Shown here in pieces: positions 12,874 to 20,093 of a stretch of 48,934 nucleotides of DNA. The notes beneath the pieces were generated by a model. It was not told the DNA's origin and ran no database searches. It saw only the letters and a list, made by a program, of their open reading frames with translations. How positions within the stretch are numbered: position 1 is the first letter of the stretch; each line of letters begins with the position of its first letter. The DNA comes from a virus, in IMG/VR virus record IMGVR_UViG_3300042691_026652, positions 1-48,934 of that record; one strand, written 5' to 3'. The position numbers and the translations under genes were made by a program.

Positions 12874-13580
12874 GCGAAGGGTACGTCGTCCTCGTTAATC
12901 TCAGCAGGCGCGGCCGGCGCGGCCGCCTTAACGGCCTTGGCAACCTTCGCCGGCACTGCAGTGGACAGTCGAGCCTTAGCATCCTCCTTGGCTTTAAGCA
13001 CCGACCCAAACTCAGCGTGAGTTGAGTGGGCCATGGCACTGGTCCAGATCCCCTTCAGCGAATCCAGATCCTTTGCCTCGGAGATGGATTGGATTAGGGC
13101 AGGGATATCAACCTGCGCGGCCGGTTTCGTGGATGGTTTTGCTGCCATGGGTCCACGACCAACAGCAGACTCCCCATCGTCGTCATCCTGCGTGATGCCA
13201 ACGAGTGCGGTCAGTCCGTACCTCCGCCCGTAGGTGATCGCCGACCCGACTCCCTGAGCGTTCTGCGTGCCAACCGGAATCCAAACGCTGGACTGAATCC
13301 ACTCACCCGATTCATGCATGAGGGTCGTCACGACCCCGACCGCTTTCGGGCCGCTCCATTGCGGTCCGAGGTGCTCATGGGCATTAGGCTCAAGCACCCC
13401 CTGCACAACTGAGAGTCCGTTAGCGGACAATGGATCACGGATGGCATCCCAAATCGACGCCAAATCTGCGTACTTGTTGCGGAAATGCGGGTTCACCGAG
13501 TCCTTCGACGCGGCTTTAAACTTCCCCTGCGCCTTGGATAGAGCGCCGGCCAATTTTGCTATGGTGTCACTTGTTCTCAT
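12870..13580 (-). CDS. erf: ERF-family single-strand annealing protein
   Basis: A 236-residue recombinase. The ERF core is seen at residues 1-140: KLAGALSKAQGKFKAASKDS, NPHFRNKYADLASIWDAIRD, GLSVVQGV and AITYGRRYGLTALVGITQDD. Such proteins anneal complementary single strands during phage recombination and may help concatemer formation. The middle is Ala/Pro-rich and the protein ends INEDDVPFA. That end resembles the acidic tip of bacterial SSB (DDDIPF), which recruits repair proteins. It overlaps the exonuclease gene by 4 bp, forming the usual annealase-exonuclease pair. Confidence 0.9.
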   Translation of the reverse strand: MRTSDTIAKLAGALSKAQGKFKAASKDSVNPHFRNKYADLASIWDAIRDPLSANGLSVVQGVLEPNAHEHLGPQWSGPKAVGVVTTLMHESGEWIQSSVWIPVGTQNAQGVGSAITYGRRYGLTALVGITQDDDDGESAVGRGPMAAKPSTKPAAQVDIPALIQSISEAKDLDSLKGIWTSAMAHSTHAEFGSVLKAKEDAKARLSTAVPAKVAKAVKAAAPAAPAEINEDDVPFA

Positions 13581-14503
13581 ATGGTTTTTGCTTTCTTTGT
13601 GTTTACGCGGAACCCCCTATATGCAGCACGTACGTGCTCGGGGACTACTTTTTCCTCAATGGTTCCAGCGGATATGCTCCAGCCGGCCCCAATGACTTTT
13701 TCGGCGCTTCCGATATGCGCCAAAATCTGATTGCGAGTGCCTTCCTTAAGCGCCTCAAGGCTCTTAATCTCATTGCTCAAATGCCGGTACTGAGTGACGA
13801 GGTCGTCGAGTTCGGCCGAGTTGTCGGTCACTACGGAACCGGTCACGACGGTCGAGTGCAGTTTGCGCAGTGCCTTGGAGTCGGCAATCCAGTCGGGCGC
13901 AGGCGCATTGCCGGCGGCCTGACTCGTCCAGAACGCAGTCACCGCTTCGGCAATCGACGCATGGATGGTCGCGTCCGCTTTGCGAGTGATGATTTTTGGG
14001 TCGTTGCCTCCGACCAGCGCAACGATTGCACCCCAACTCCTGCCAGAAGTCATCAACTGCGCCTGCAACTGCAGTTCAATGTGCGCAGGGGCGGACAGCA
14101 CTCCGTCGTCGCTCGTCCAGTTGTCGCGGAACTGCAGTCCGTCCACGTTTTTAACCTCGAGCACGGCTGGACCGTCGGGGTGCGATAGGATCTCGAAATC
14201 GAAACTCGCACCAAGCCTGAGTGCAGGCAGGCGTGAGTAAACATTGCGCCGGCGGACAGTCCAGCCCTCATCCTCGGCAACTCCCACTGCAATCGCGTCT
14301 TGCAGGCGAGTGCCCCACTTGATTCTGGTCGTCTCCTCGAAGTCCTCAACATACTCAGGGCGCTTGCTCTGCCAAAGGCCAAAGGCCGTTTTGTAAGGGC
14401 TAAGCCCAAACAGTGCAGCAACATCCGTCGATGTGATGTCACGTTTCCTCAGTTCCAGCCACTCTTCAGTGCTTGTGGGGGTGATGTGTTCATGTTTATG
14501 CAT
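13577..14503 (-). CDS. YqaJ-family viral recombinase exonuclease
   Basis: A 308-residue protein starting at the ATG at 14503 (MHKHEHITPTSTEEWLELRK). The upstream frame to 14686 overlaps the repressor gene on the other strand and its promoter, so I excluded it. YqaJ features are EEWLELRKRDITSTDVAALF then GLSPYKTAFGLWQSK, and the PD-(D/E)XK centre ASFDFEI...AVLEVKNVD, then HIELQLQAQLMTSGRSWGAI. Such 5'-3' exonucleases make single strands for the annealing partner. The C-terminal 90 residues contain a coiled coil (LDDLVTQYRHLSNEIKSLEA). Confidence 0.9.
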   Translation of the reverse strand: MHKHEHITPTSTEEWLELRKRDITSTDVAALFGLSPYKTAFGLWQSKRPEYVEDFEETTRIKWGTRLQDAIAVGVAEDEGWTVRRRNVYSRLPALRLGASFDFEILSHPDGPAVLEVKNVDGLQFRDNWTSDDGVLSAPAHIELQLQAQLMTSGRSWGAIVALVGGNDPKIITRKADATIHASIAEAVTAFWTSQAAGNAPAPDWIADSKALRKLHSTVVTGSVVTDNSAELDDLVTQYRHLSNEIKSLEALKEGTRNQILAHIGSAEKVIGAGWSISAGTIEEKVVPEHVRAAYRGFRVNTKKAKTI

Positions 14504-14565
14504 ACCCCACCATGTAACCGTGGGTCTGCGTGGGGCGCAAGGCTTTTCTGTGGGCCAATAAGGCG

Positions 14566-14599
14566 TTGACCTTGTTTGGTTTGTTGACGTATGGTCAAC
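14566..14599 (+). promoter_or_regulatory. repressor promoter with overlapping operator
   Basis: TTGACC (14566-14571), an 18-base spacer, and TATGGT (14590-14595) make a plausible plus-strand promoter. The perfect inverted repeat GTTGAC-GTATG-GTCAAC (14583-14599) covers the -10 and is a candidate operator for the repressor encoded just downstream, implying autoregulation. The predicted transcription start falls at or near the ATG at 14602, so the mRNA may be leaderless. The region 14504-14601 also separates the divergent exonuclease operon. Confidence 0.5.
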
Positions 14600-14601
14600 G
14601 A

Positions 14602-14895
14602 ATGTCCAGCGAATCTCAAAATCTTCCCTCTCGTTCACCCGCTGAATGGGTGACCCACCGTTTTGGGGGAGTTCGTAAGTTGGCAAAAGCCATTAACATC
14701 TCGCCGGCGGCCGTTTCCAGATGGAAAAGACGGCAAGGGTACATCCCCAAGAAAAGAGAACAGGCAATCCTCGTCGCGGCCGAACTGCGCGGGTTAAACC
14801 TGAAGTACGAAGAAGTCCTGTTCGGCGAATACACTAGCAAACTCAAATGCCCTCGGAAAAACTGCAACTGCGTGAGTATCAGCAAGATCTCCTAG
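14602..14895 (+). CDS. Cro/CI-like HTH repressor
   Basis: A 97-residue DNA-binding protein starting at ATG 14602 (MSSESQNLPSRSPAEWVTHR); the longer frame to 14530 lies in the promoter. The helix-turn-helix is FGGVRKLAKAINISPAAVSR followed by WKRRQGYIPKKREQAIL (residues about 21-60), typical of YdaS/Cro-type regulators. The C-terminal part carries CPRKNCNC, an unusual Cys cluster produced where the gene overlaps the helicase start by 49 bp. It probably controls the divergent recombination and replication operons through the palindrome upstream. Confidence 0.8.
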   Translation: MSSESQNLPSRSPAEWVTHRFGGVRKLAKAINISPAAVSRWKRRQGYIPKKREQAILVAAELRGLNLKYEEVLFGEYTSKLKCPRKNCNCVSISKIS

Positions 14896-16247
14896 CACGT
14901 ACAAAGAAGCAACTGGCAAAAGACCGTTGTACCCTGATGGTGCTGCCAACCGGCGGGGGCAAAACCGTCATCTTCTGTTACATGATTGCACGTGCGGCTG
15001 AGCGCCAGAAGAGAACACTGGTCCTCGTCCATCGTCAGGAGTTACTCCAACAAGTCAGCGACACTCTGACTCGGTTCGGGGTCGAGCACCAGAAGTGCGC
15101 ACCAAACGAGAAGGTCGCTGCCAATGCACTGGTCACAGTCGCATCCGTCTTTTCAGCCGTGAGGAGGCTGGATTCATTGCCGGCTCCTGATCTTGTGGTC
15201 ATTGACGAGGCGCATCACTGCGTCAAATCCTCAACGTGGGGTGCTGTTTTGGAGTGGGCTAAAGGCGCGTACTGCGTCGGTGTTACCGCAACCCCACAGC
15301 GACTATCTGGCGAGGGGATGCGCGAGTGCTTCAGCGCCATGGTTCAGGGGCCGACAACAGCAGAACTGATGGAGCAGGGTCACCTGTGCGACTACAAATA
15401 CTTTCGCCCACCCGGTTTCACGGTTGATGGCATCCGCACAACTGCTGGCGACTTCAACTCGGAGGATGCCGTGCGTAAGGTCAACACTGCAGCAATCAGT
15501 GGTTGCGCAGTCAGTCATTACGAGCAGCACGCCAATGGCAAAAGGGCAGTCGTCTTCTGCATCACCGTTGGTCACGCTAACGACATGGCAAACAGGTTTT
15601 TAGAGCGTGGTCATCGAGCGAAAGTTTTAAATGCCAACACTCCAAAAGCCGAACGAGTCGATATCGTAAGACAGTTCAATGACAACGAGATACAAATCCT
15701 CTGTTCCTGCAATGTGATCTCCGAGGGGTTTGACCTGCCAGCAATCGAATGCGCCATTCTGCTGCGCCCAACGAAATCGGTTTCAATGTATCTGCAGCAG
15801 GTTGGCCGCGCCCTTCGGACCGCACCAAATAAGCAGCACGCTGTGATTTTGGATCACGTTGGCAACGTGGATAGGCATGGGTTGCCGTGTGACGACCGTG
15901 ACTGGTCGCTCGACGGACGAAAGAAGAAGAAATCACAGACCGGCGAGGCAGCCATTGCTACTCGAGTCTGCTCAAGTTGCTTTGCCGTGAATCGGGCCAC
16001 TGCAGATACGTGCGTGGTGTGCGGATTCACGTTGGTGAAGTCGCGCAGTCTGAAGATTGATGAGTCGTCCAAATTGGTCGAGATGCGCCGAGGGAACTTC
16101 AGGCCGGCGAGAATTGACCGGCTCAGAGAACAGAGAGAAGCAACAACTTTACCTGCCCTGATTGCCTTAGCAAAAAGGCGCGGGTACAAGTGGCCGGTAG
16201 CGTGGGCCACTCACATAATGAAAGCACGCTACACAAGCAGCAAGTAA
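14847..16247 (+). CDS. superfamily 2 DEAD/DEAH-box helicase
   Basis: A 466-residue helicase: LREYQQDLLARTKKQL (Q-motif region), Walker A LPTGGGKT (33-40), DEAH (120-123), GVTATPQR (motif III region), SEGFDLPAIECAILLRPT and QQVGRALRT (motif VI). A C-terminal zinc ribbon, CSSCFAVNRATADTCVVCGF (about 375-394), is followed by a basic tail. It resembles phage helicases of the UvsW/RadD-like group that remodel forks and branched DNA. The start at 14847 is inside the repressor gene. It belongs to the replication block with the VRR-NUC nuclease and primase. Confidence 0.93.
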   Translation: MPSEKLQLREYQQDLLARTKKQLAKDRCTLMVLPTGGGKTVIFCYMIARAAERQKRTLVLVHRQELLQQVSDTLTRFGVEHQKCAPNEKVAANALVTVASVFSAVRRLDSLPAPDLVVIDEAHHCVKSSTWGAVLEWAKGAYCVGVTATPQRLSGEGMRECFSAMVQGPTTAELMEQGHLCDYKYFRPPGFTVDGIRTTAGDFNSEDAVRKVNTAAISGCAVSHYEQHANGKRAVVFCITVGHANDMANRFLERGHRAKVLNANTPKAERVDIVRQFNDNEIQILCSCNVISEGFDLPAIECAILLRPTKSVSMYLQQVGRALRTAPNKQHAVILDHVGNVDRHGLPCDDRDWSLDGRKKKKSQTGEAAIATRVCSSCFAVNRATADTCVVCGFTLVKSRSLKIDESSKLVEMRRGNFRPARIDRLREQREATTLPALIALAKRRGYKWPVAWATHIMKARYTSSK

Positions 16248-16262
16248 CTGAACAGCAAAAAC

Positions 16263-16520
16263 ATGAACAAGGAATACAAGGTATCAATAAGAGTCGGGGA
16301 ATACACTAACAAGCAGGGAGAAACGAAGGGTAAGTACCTCGAGATTGGCGAAATACGAGTCGGAGAGAAGGGTCCGTATTTTGTTTGGAAATCGCACACC
16401 ATCCCCATGGAAATCCAGTATCTGGCGAATAAGGAGCGCAAGGCCGATATCCTCTGCTCCATGTGGGAGATTGAAGGCAAAGAATCCAAGTCGCAAAGCA
16501 CTGAATTCACTCCATTCTAG
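16263..16520 (+). CDS. 85-residue small beta protein of replication block
   Basis: MNKEYKVSIRVGEYTNKQGE, TKGKYLEIGEIRVGEKGPYF, VWKSHTIPM. This matches a recurrent phage/plasmid pattern (V-x-x-G-x-Y-x-x-x-x-G-x-x-K...I-G...G-x-F-x-L/V) of unknown function, often beside single-strand-binding proteins. An OB-like or single-strand-binding role is possible but unproven. It lies 15 bp after the helicase, and its stop overlaps the GTG of the next gene (TAGTG). Confidence 0.7.
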   Translation: MNKEYKVSIRVGEYTNKQGETKGKYLEIGEIRVGEKGPYFVWKSHTIPMEIQYLANKERKADILCSMWEIEGKESKSQSTEFTPF

Positions 16521-16831
16521 TGTCAGAACGACGGATTCAGTCTGAGATTTTGTTAGCCGCACCTCGACTCGGGGTGCGGCTATGGCGTTTTCAAACCGGC
16601 AAATATCAACTGCCAGACGGACGTTGGGTCGCGTCTGGATTTGCCGGCGCTGCAGATTTGTGGGGGTACGTCGTCGGATCTGGCCGGTATGTGGCAGTTG
16701 AATGCAAGACCCCAACAGGCAGGGCAACCGCACAGCAGTTGCGCTTTCTTGACGTGGTGAAAAAGGACGGAGGCATTGCCGGCATTTGCCGCTCGGTTGC
16801 TGACTTTGAAAATCTGATCCGAGGCGCTTGA
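16520..16831 (+). CDS. VRR-NUC domain nuclease
   Basis: A 103-residue nuclease with a GTG start sharing one base with the previous stop. The PD-(D/E)XK core of the VRR-NUC family is visible: N-terminal E in IQSEILLA, GAADLWGYVVG, AVECKTPTGRATAQQLRFLD, and the closing helix DVVKKDGGIAGICRSVADFE. Stand-alone VRR-NUC proteins in phages are structure-specific or Holliday-junction-type nucleases acting in replication or recombination. It lies between the helicase and the primase-helicase in one operon. Confidence 0.9.
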   Translation: MSERRIQSEILLAAPRLGVRLWRFQTGKYQLPDGRWVASGFAGAADLWGYVVGSGRYVAVECKTPTGRATAQQLRFLDVVKKDGGIAGICRSVADFENLIRGA

Positions 16832-16844
16832 CCTGTTAACCTAA

Positions 16845-19019
16845 ATGCAACACCATGCCCCCATGCCGCTGGATTTTAAAGGGTTGAGCGCCTCTCTGCT
16901 CGCAAACGCAAAAGACGTTTTGGTGCAGTGGTTTCCGCACGGTAAGTTTGTCGGGCCAGAGTTTGTTGTGGCGGGGCTTGCCGGCGGACAGGGGGAGAGT
17001 CTCTCAATCAACTGGCAGAGAGGCGTGTGGAAGGATTTTTCAACAAATGAAGCCGGTGCTGACTTGATTTCGTTGTATGCTGCGCAGAACGGATTGACGC
17101 AGGGGCAGGCATTTAAAGCACTGTCTCCTGATACACGTCCAGTGCCGGTAAAACGATTGGCTGCCACACCCCCTCCTAAACCAAGCGCTGTGCAAGTACT
17201 GCCTCCAGAGTCGGCGAGTCGCCCGACGTTCGTTCATTTTCGGCATGGGCCGGCCGTTGCCTCGTTTGAGTACAGAACCAAAACTGGAGCGCTGATTGGG
17301 TACATAACACGGCATGAGCCGGCCGGCTCAAGAAAGCAGTTCATCCCATGGACGTGGGACGCAGAAAAGAACGACTGGCAGTGCGTTGGGTTTGTGGATC
17401 CTCGCCCCTTGTATGGTCTCGACGTTCTTGCCGCTAACCCGACCAAGCCGGTCTTGCTGGTTGAAGGGGAGAAGGCAGCCGAGGCAGCCAAGCGCATTGC
17501 AGGTCACGTATACCTGCCAGTCACATGGCCGGGGGGTGCGTCTGCTGTGGCAAAGGTTGATTGGAGTGCGCTTTCCGGTCGCAAGGTTATCGTCTGGCCT
17601 GATGCTGATGAGGCAGGGGTCAAAGCGGCAAACGCTATCGCAGAAATCCTTTCTGACAAAGCGGCAAGCGTCAAAGTTATCGACGTCAAAGGCATGCCCG
17701 AGAAGTGGGATGCTGCAGATGCTGCTGCAGATGGCATGGCCTATGATGGGTTTGTCGAGTGGGCGCGGCCGAGGCTTGCTCAGTACGAACCAAAGACGAC
17801 GGACGAAAAAGAGGCCATTGCGCACGCCGAGAAAAGCGCCGGCCTGCAGGACCGAGTTCAGTTGTGGAACTTCCTCGGGCTGGAAGTAGCAGGTGAAGGC
17901 AAAGGCCCGATTGCAAACCTCGACAATGCGTGCCGCATCCTCGAGAGGTGGGATGGGTTTTCCGGTTCGGTATGGTACGACACATTCAAAGAACGCATCT
18001 TCACGGCATGGGAGGGAGAGAAGCGTGAGTGGAACGATAACGATGATCTGAACCTGACAAGGCAGATTCAGGCCGAGATTTACTGTCCTCGGATGTCGGT
18101 CGAGACGGTCCATCAGGCGCTTCGCCTGACCGCGCACAAGCAGAAGAAAAACGAACTGCGCGAGTGGCTTAATTCCCTGCAATGGGACGGAACATCTCGG
18201 CTCGAATGCCTGCTTACCAGAGGGTTTGGCGCATTCGACAAGCCTTACCACTCGGAAGTGGGCAAGTGCTTCCTCTTGGGCATGGTTGCTCGGGCGTATA
18301 GGCCGGGTTGCAAGGTAGACACAATGCCTATTCTGGAAGGGTTGCAGGGCACGGGCAAAAGCAGCGCACTCAGGATTCTTGGAGGCGAATGGTTTGCCGA
18401 GTGCCATGAGTCGGTGACGACAAAAGACTTCTATCAGGTCCTCAAAGGTGCGTGGCTTGTGGAGATTTCCGAGATGCATTCGTTCGACCGATCTGAAGTC
18501 GAGCGCATTAAGGGCATCATCTCCTGCGCGGTTGACCGTTACCGTTCACCATATGGACGGAACGCCGAGGACCATCCTCGCCAAAGCGTGTTTGCCGGCA
18601 CAACAAACCGTGACGACTGGCAGAGGGACGACACTGGTGCTCGCCGGTTTTGGGGAGTCCGGTGCGGGGAGATTGACTCAGCATGGCTTGCCTTCAACCG
18701 AGACCAGTTGTTTGCAGAAGCTGTTCACCGTTTTAATGCCGGCGAGAACTGGTGGTCAGTGCCAACTGTAGAGGCAGCAGCAGAGGCGGATGAGCGCCGG
18801 CCGAGAGATGCGTGGGAGGACGTACTGCGCACCAACATGGATGACTCTCGCCAGTACACCATGACCCAAGTCCTTAATACCTGCCTTGATATCCCGCCGG
18901 CCAAACAGGACCGAGTGTCTCAGTTGAGGGTTGGATCCGCACTCAGGGCTTTAGGATGGGAACCAAGAACGTACCGGTCAACACGTGGGCTAACCATTCG
19001 AGTATGGGTGAAGAAATAG
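16845..19019 (+). CDS. primase-helicase (TOPRIM plus VirE/D5-type ATPase)
   Basis: A 724-residue replication enzyme. The N-terminal 100 residues resemble a CHC2-type region without zinc cysteines (LSINWQRGVWKDFSTNEAGA). TOPRIM residues are LLVEGEKAAEAA (about 205-217) and VWPDADEAG (about 250-258), so priming activity is plausible. The ATPase domain has ILEGLQGTGKSSALRILGGE (about 495-515) followed by WLVEISEM and VFAGTTNRDDW, typical of the virulence-associated-E family. It would prime and unwind at forks using the host polymerase. MPLDFKGL at 16863 is an alternative start. Confidence 0.93.
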   Translation: MQHHAPMPLDFKGLSASLLANAKDVLVQWFPHGKFVGPEFVVAGLAGGQGESLSINWQRGVWKDFSTNEAGADLISLYAAQNGLTQGQAFKALSPDTRPVPVKRLAATPPPKPSAVQVLPPESASRPTFVHFRHGPAVASFEYRTKTGALIGYITRHEPAGSRKQFIPWTWDAEKNDWQCVGFVDPRPLYGLDVLAANPTKPVLLVEGEKAAEAAKRIAGHVYLPVTWPGGASAVAKVDWSALSGRKVIVWPDADEAGVKAANAIAEILSDKAASVKVIDVKGMPEKWDAADAAADGMAYDGFVEWARPRLAQYEPKTTDEKEAIAHAEKSAGLQDRVQLWNFLGLEVAGEGKGPIANLDNACRILERWDGFSGSVWYDTFKERIFTAWEGEKREWNDNDDLNLTRQIQAEIYCPRMSVETVHQALRLTAHKQKKNELREWLNSLQWDGTSRLECLLTRGFGAFDKPYHSEVGKCFLLGMVARAYRPGCKVDTMPILEGLQGTGKSSALRILGGEWFAECHESVTTKDFYQVLKGAWLVEISEMHSFDRSEVERIKGIISCAVDRYRSPYGRNAEDHPRQSVFAGTTNRDDWQRDDTGARRFWGVRCGEIDSAWLAFNRDQLFAEAVHRFNAGENWWSVPTVEAAAEADERRPRDAWEDVLRTNMDDSRQYTMTQVLNTCLDIPPAKQDRVSQLRVGSALRALGWEPRTYRSTRGLTIRVWVKK

Positions 19020-19231
19020 ATGACTCCGAAGACGGGTTCAACTCCTACAAAGACGTCGCTCGAGCGTGTACCCGTTGGTTGATTAAGCGTGGCATCTACA
19101 GCAGAGAGATGTCGTTTCGCGAAACGCTCGACTGCGAGGCGAAAATAGCCATGAAACGCGGGGAGATGAAACGGCAAAGAGAGGAAGAAAAACTTGATCG
19201 TATTGTGGACGAGATGTCCGAGGAAGATTAA
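19004..19231 (+). CDS. 75-residue charged protein after primase
   Basis: I start at ATG 19004 (MGEEIDDSEDGFNSYKDVAR), overlapping the end of the primase gene by 16 bp; the ATG at 18956 is less likely. The product is highly charged and helical (SFRETLDCEAKIAMKRGEMK, RQREEEKLDRIVDEMSEED). No domain is recognised. It may be a replication accessory or nucleic-acid-associated small protein. Confidence 0.6.
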   Translation: MGEEIDDSEDGFNSYKDVARACTRWLIKRGIYSREMSFRETLDCEAKIAMKRGEMKRQREEEKLDRIVDEMSEED

Positions 19232-19241
19232 TCTCCCCGCC

Positions 19242-19406
19242 ATGAGTTACCTGTTTGATCGATTGAAAGAAGGTTCAACGTGGCGTGGAATCATGGCCTT
19301 GCTAATCGCGTGCGGCGTTAAGGTTCGGCCAGACCTTCAGGACGCTGTGATCAGTTCTGGCATGGCAGTAATCGGGCTAATGAACGTGCTGAGAAAGGAA
19401 AAATAA
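19242..19406 (+). CDS. holin-like 54-residue protein (candidate 1)
   Basis: MSYLFDRLKEGSTWRGIMAL, LIACGVKVRPDLQDAVISSG, MAVIGLMNVLRKEK. There are two short hydrophobic segments (about 15-25 and 37-48), with the pattern S-T-W-R-G...L...G-V...P...I...G...I-G...V-L-R, which is typical of small phage holin-like proteins. It starts at ATG 19242, after an untranslated gap that begins the lysis cassette. It is predicted to permeabilise the inner membrane and release the endolysin. Confidence 0.65.
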   Translation: MSYLFDRLKEGSTWRGIMALLIACGVKVRPDLQDAVISSGMAVIGLMNVLRKEK

Positions 19407-19438
19407 CTCGCCGGCAATGCGCTATGGAGAGGGACCAA

Positions 19439-19621
19439 ATGATTAACGAGCTTCGGGATGCCGCATCCTTTGCGGGAATCAACATTTTGGGGATAGCGGT
19501 TTCTCTTTCCAGCGTCGAACAGGGAGTCCGCATCCTGACAGGCATTGCCGTGTTGGTGTACTCCATTTTCAAAGCAGCAGGAATGGTTCGAGCATACCGC
19601 AATGGACAAAAGGAGCCTTGA
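19439..19621 (+). CDS. holin-like 60-residue protein (candidate 2)
   Basis: The start at 19439 (MINELRDAASFAGINILGIA) is preceded by GGAGAGG, a good Shine-Dalgarno sequence; the in-frame ATG at 19424 is a weaker choice. The product has two hydrophobic stretches, ASFAGINILGIAVSLSS and GVRILTGIAVLVYSIFKAAG, separated by a short polar loop, and a basic tail. Two transmembrane helices before an endolysin suggest a second holin or holin/antiholin partner. It overlaps the endolysin start by 20 bp. Confidence 0.6.
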   Translation: MINELRDAASFAGINILGIAVSLSSVEQGVRILTGIAVLVYSIFKAAGMVRAYRNGQKEP

Positions 19622-20093
19622 TGTTATCGCGACGCTCCACCCAAGCGCTCGGCCAAAAATAACGGCATTTCTTGAGGAGGCTCAGGGCGCCGCTGAAAAG
19701 CAGGGGTTGCTGTACATTGCCATCAGTGGGTTGCGCTCATGGGAAGAGCAGGAAGCACTGTACGCTAAGGGCAGAACTGCGCCGGGAAGAATTGTAACCA
19801 ACGCTCGGCCCGGATCCTCAATGCACAACTTCGGGTTGGCCGCCGACTTTGGCGTGTTTCAAAGCAACGGGAAAACCAACACGTACCTTGATGGCGGCAC
19901 TCCAGCGCAGCAGCGAGTCGCAGACAAGATGCACCGTGAAGCAGCAGTAATTGGCAAGCGCCACGGACTTCGGTGGGGAGGGGACTTCCGCTCGATTTAC
20001 GATGCACCCCACTTTGAGTTAGATGTCCCGCACACCGTGGCTGAGCTTGCCCAAATGCGCAAACCCAACCAGTGGGTTGTGCTGCAGGGGTAA
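19602..20093 (+). CDS. endolysin, M15-family L,D- or D,D-peptidase
   Basis: A 163-residue peptidoglycan peptidase. The zinc-site motif SSMHNFGLAADFGVF gives H75 and D82, and PHFEL gives the third ligand H137, as in VanY/M15 L-alanoyl-D-glutamate or D-Ala-D-Ala peptidases. The start at ATG 19602 (MDKRSLDVIATLHPSARPKI) is chosen because the upstream frame is a shadow of the holin gene. No signal peptide is seen, so release depends on a holin. No Rz/Rz1-type spanin is recognised. Its stop abuts the stop of the convergent fibre gene. Confidence 0.9.
   Translation: MDKRSLDVIATLHPSARPKITAFLEEAQGAAEKQGLLYIAISGLRSWEEQEALYAKGRTAPGRIVTNARPGSSMHNFGLAADFGVFQSNGKTNTYLDGGTPAQQRVADKMHREAAVIGKRHGLRWGGDFRSIYDAPHFELDVPHTVAELAQMRKPNQWVVLQG

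Noticed and set aside
14504-14686. Upstream extension of the YqaJ exonuclease frame
   Set aside because: It crosses the divergent repressor gene and its promoter; the family N-terminus begins at the 14503 start.
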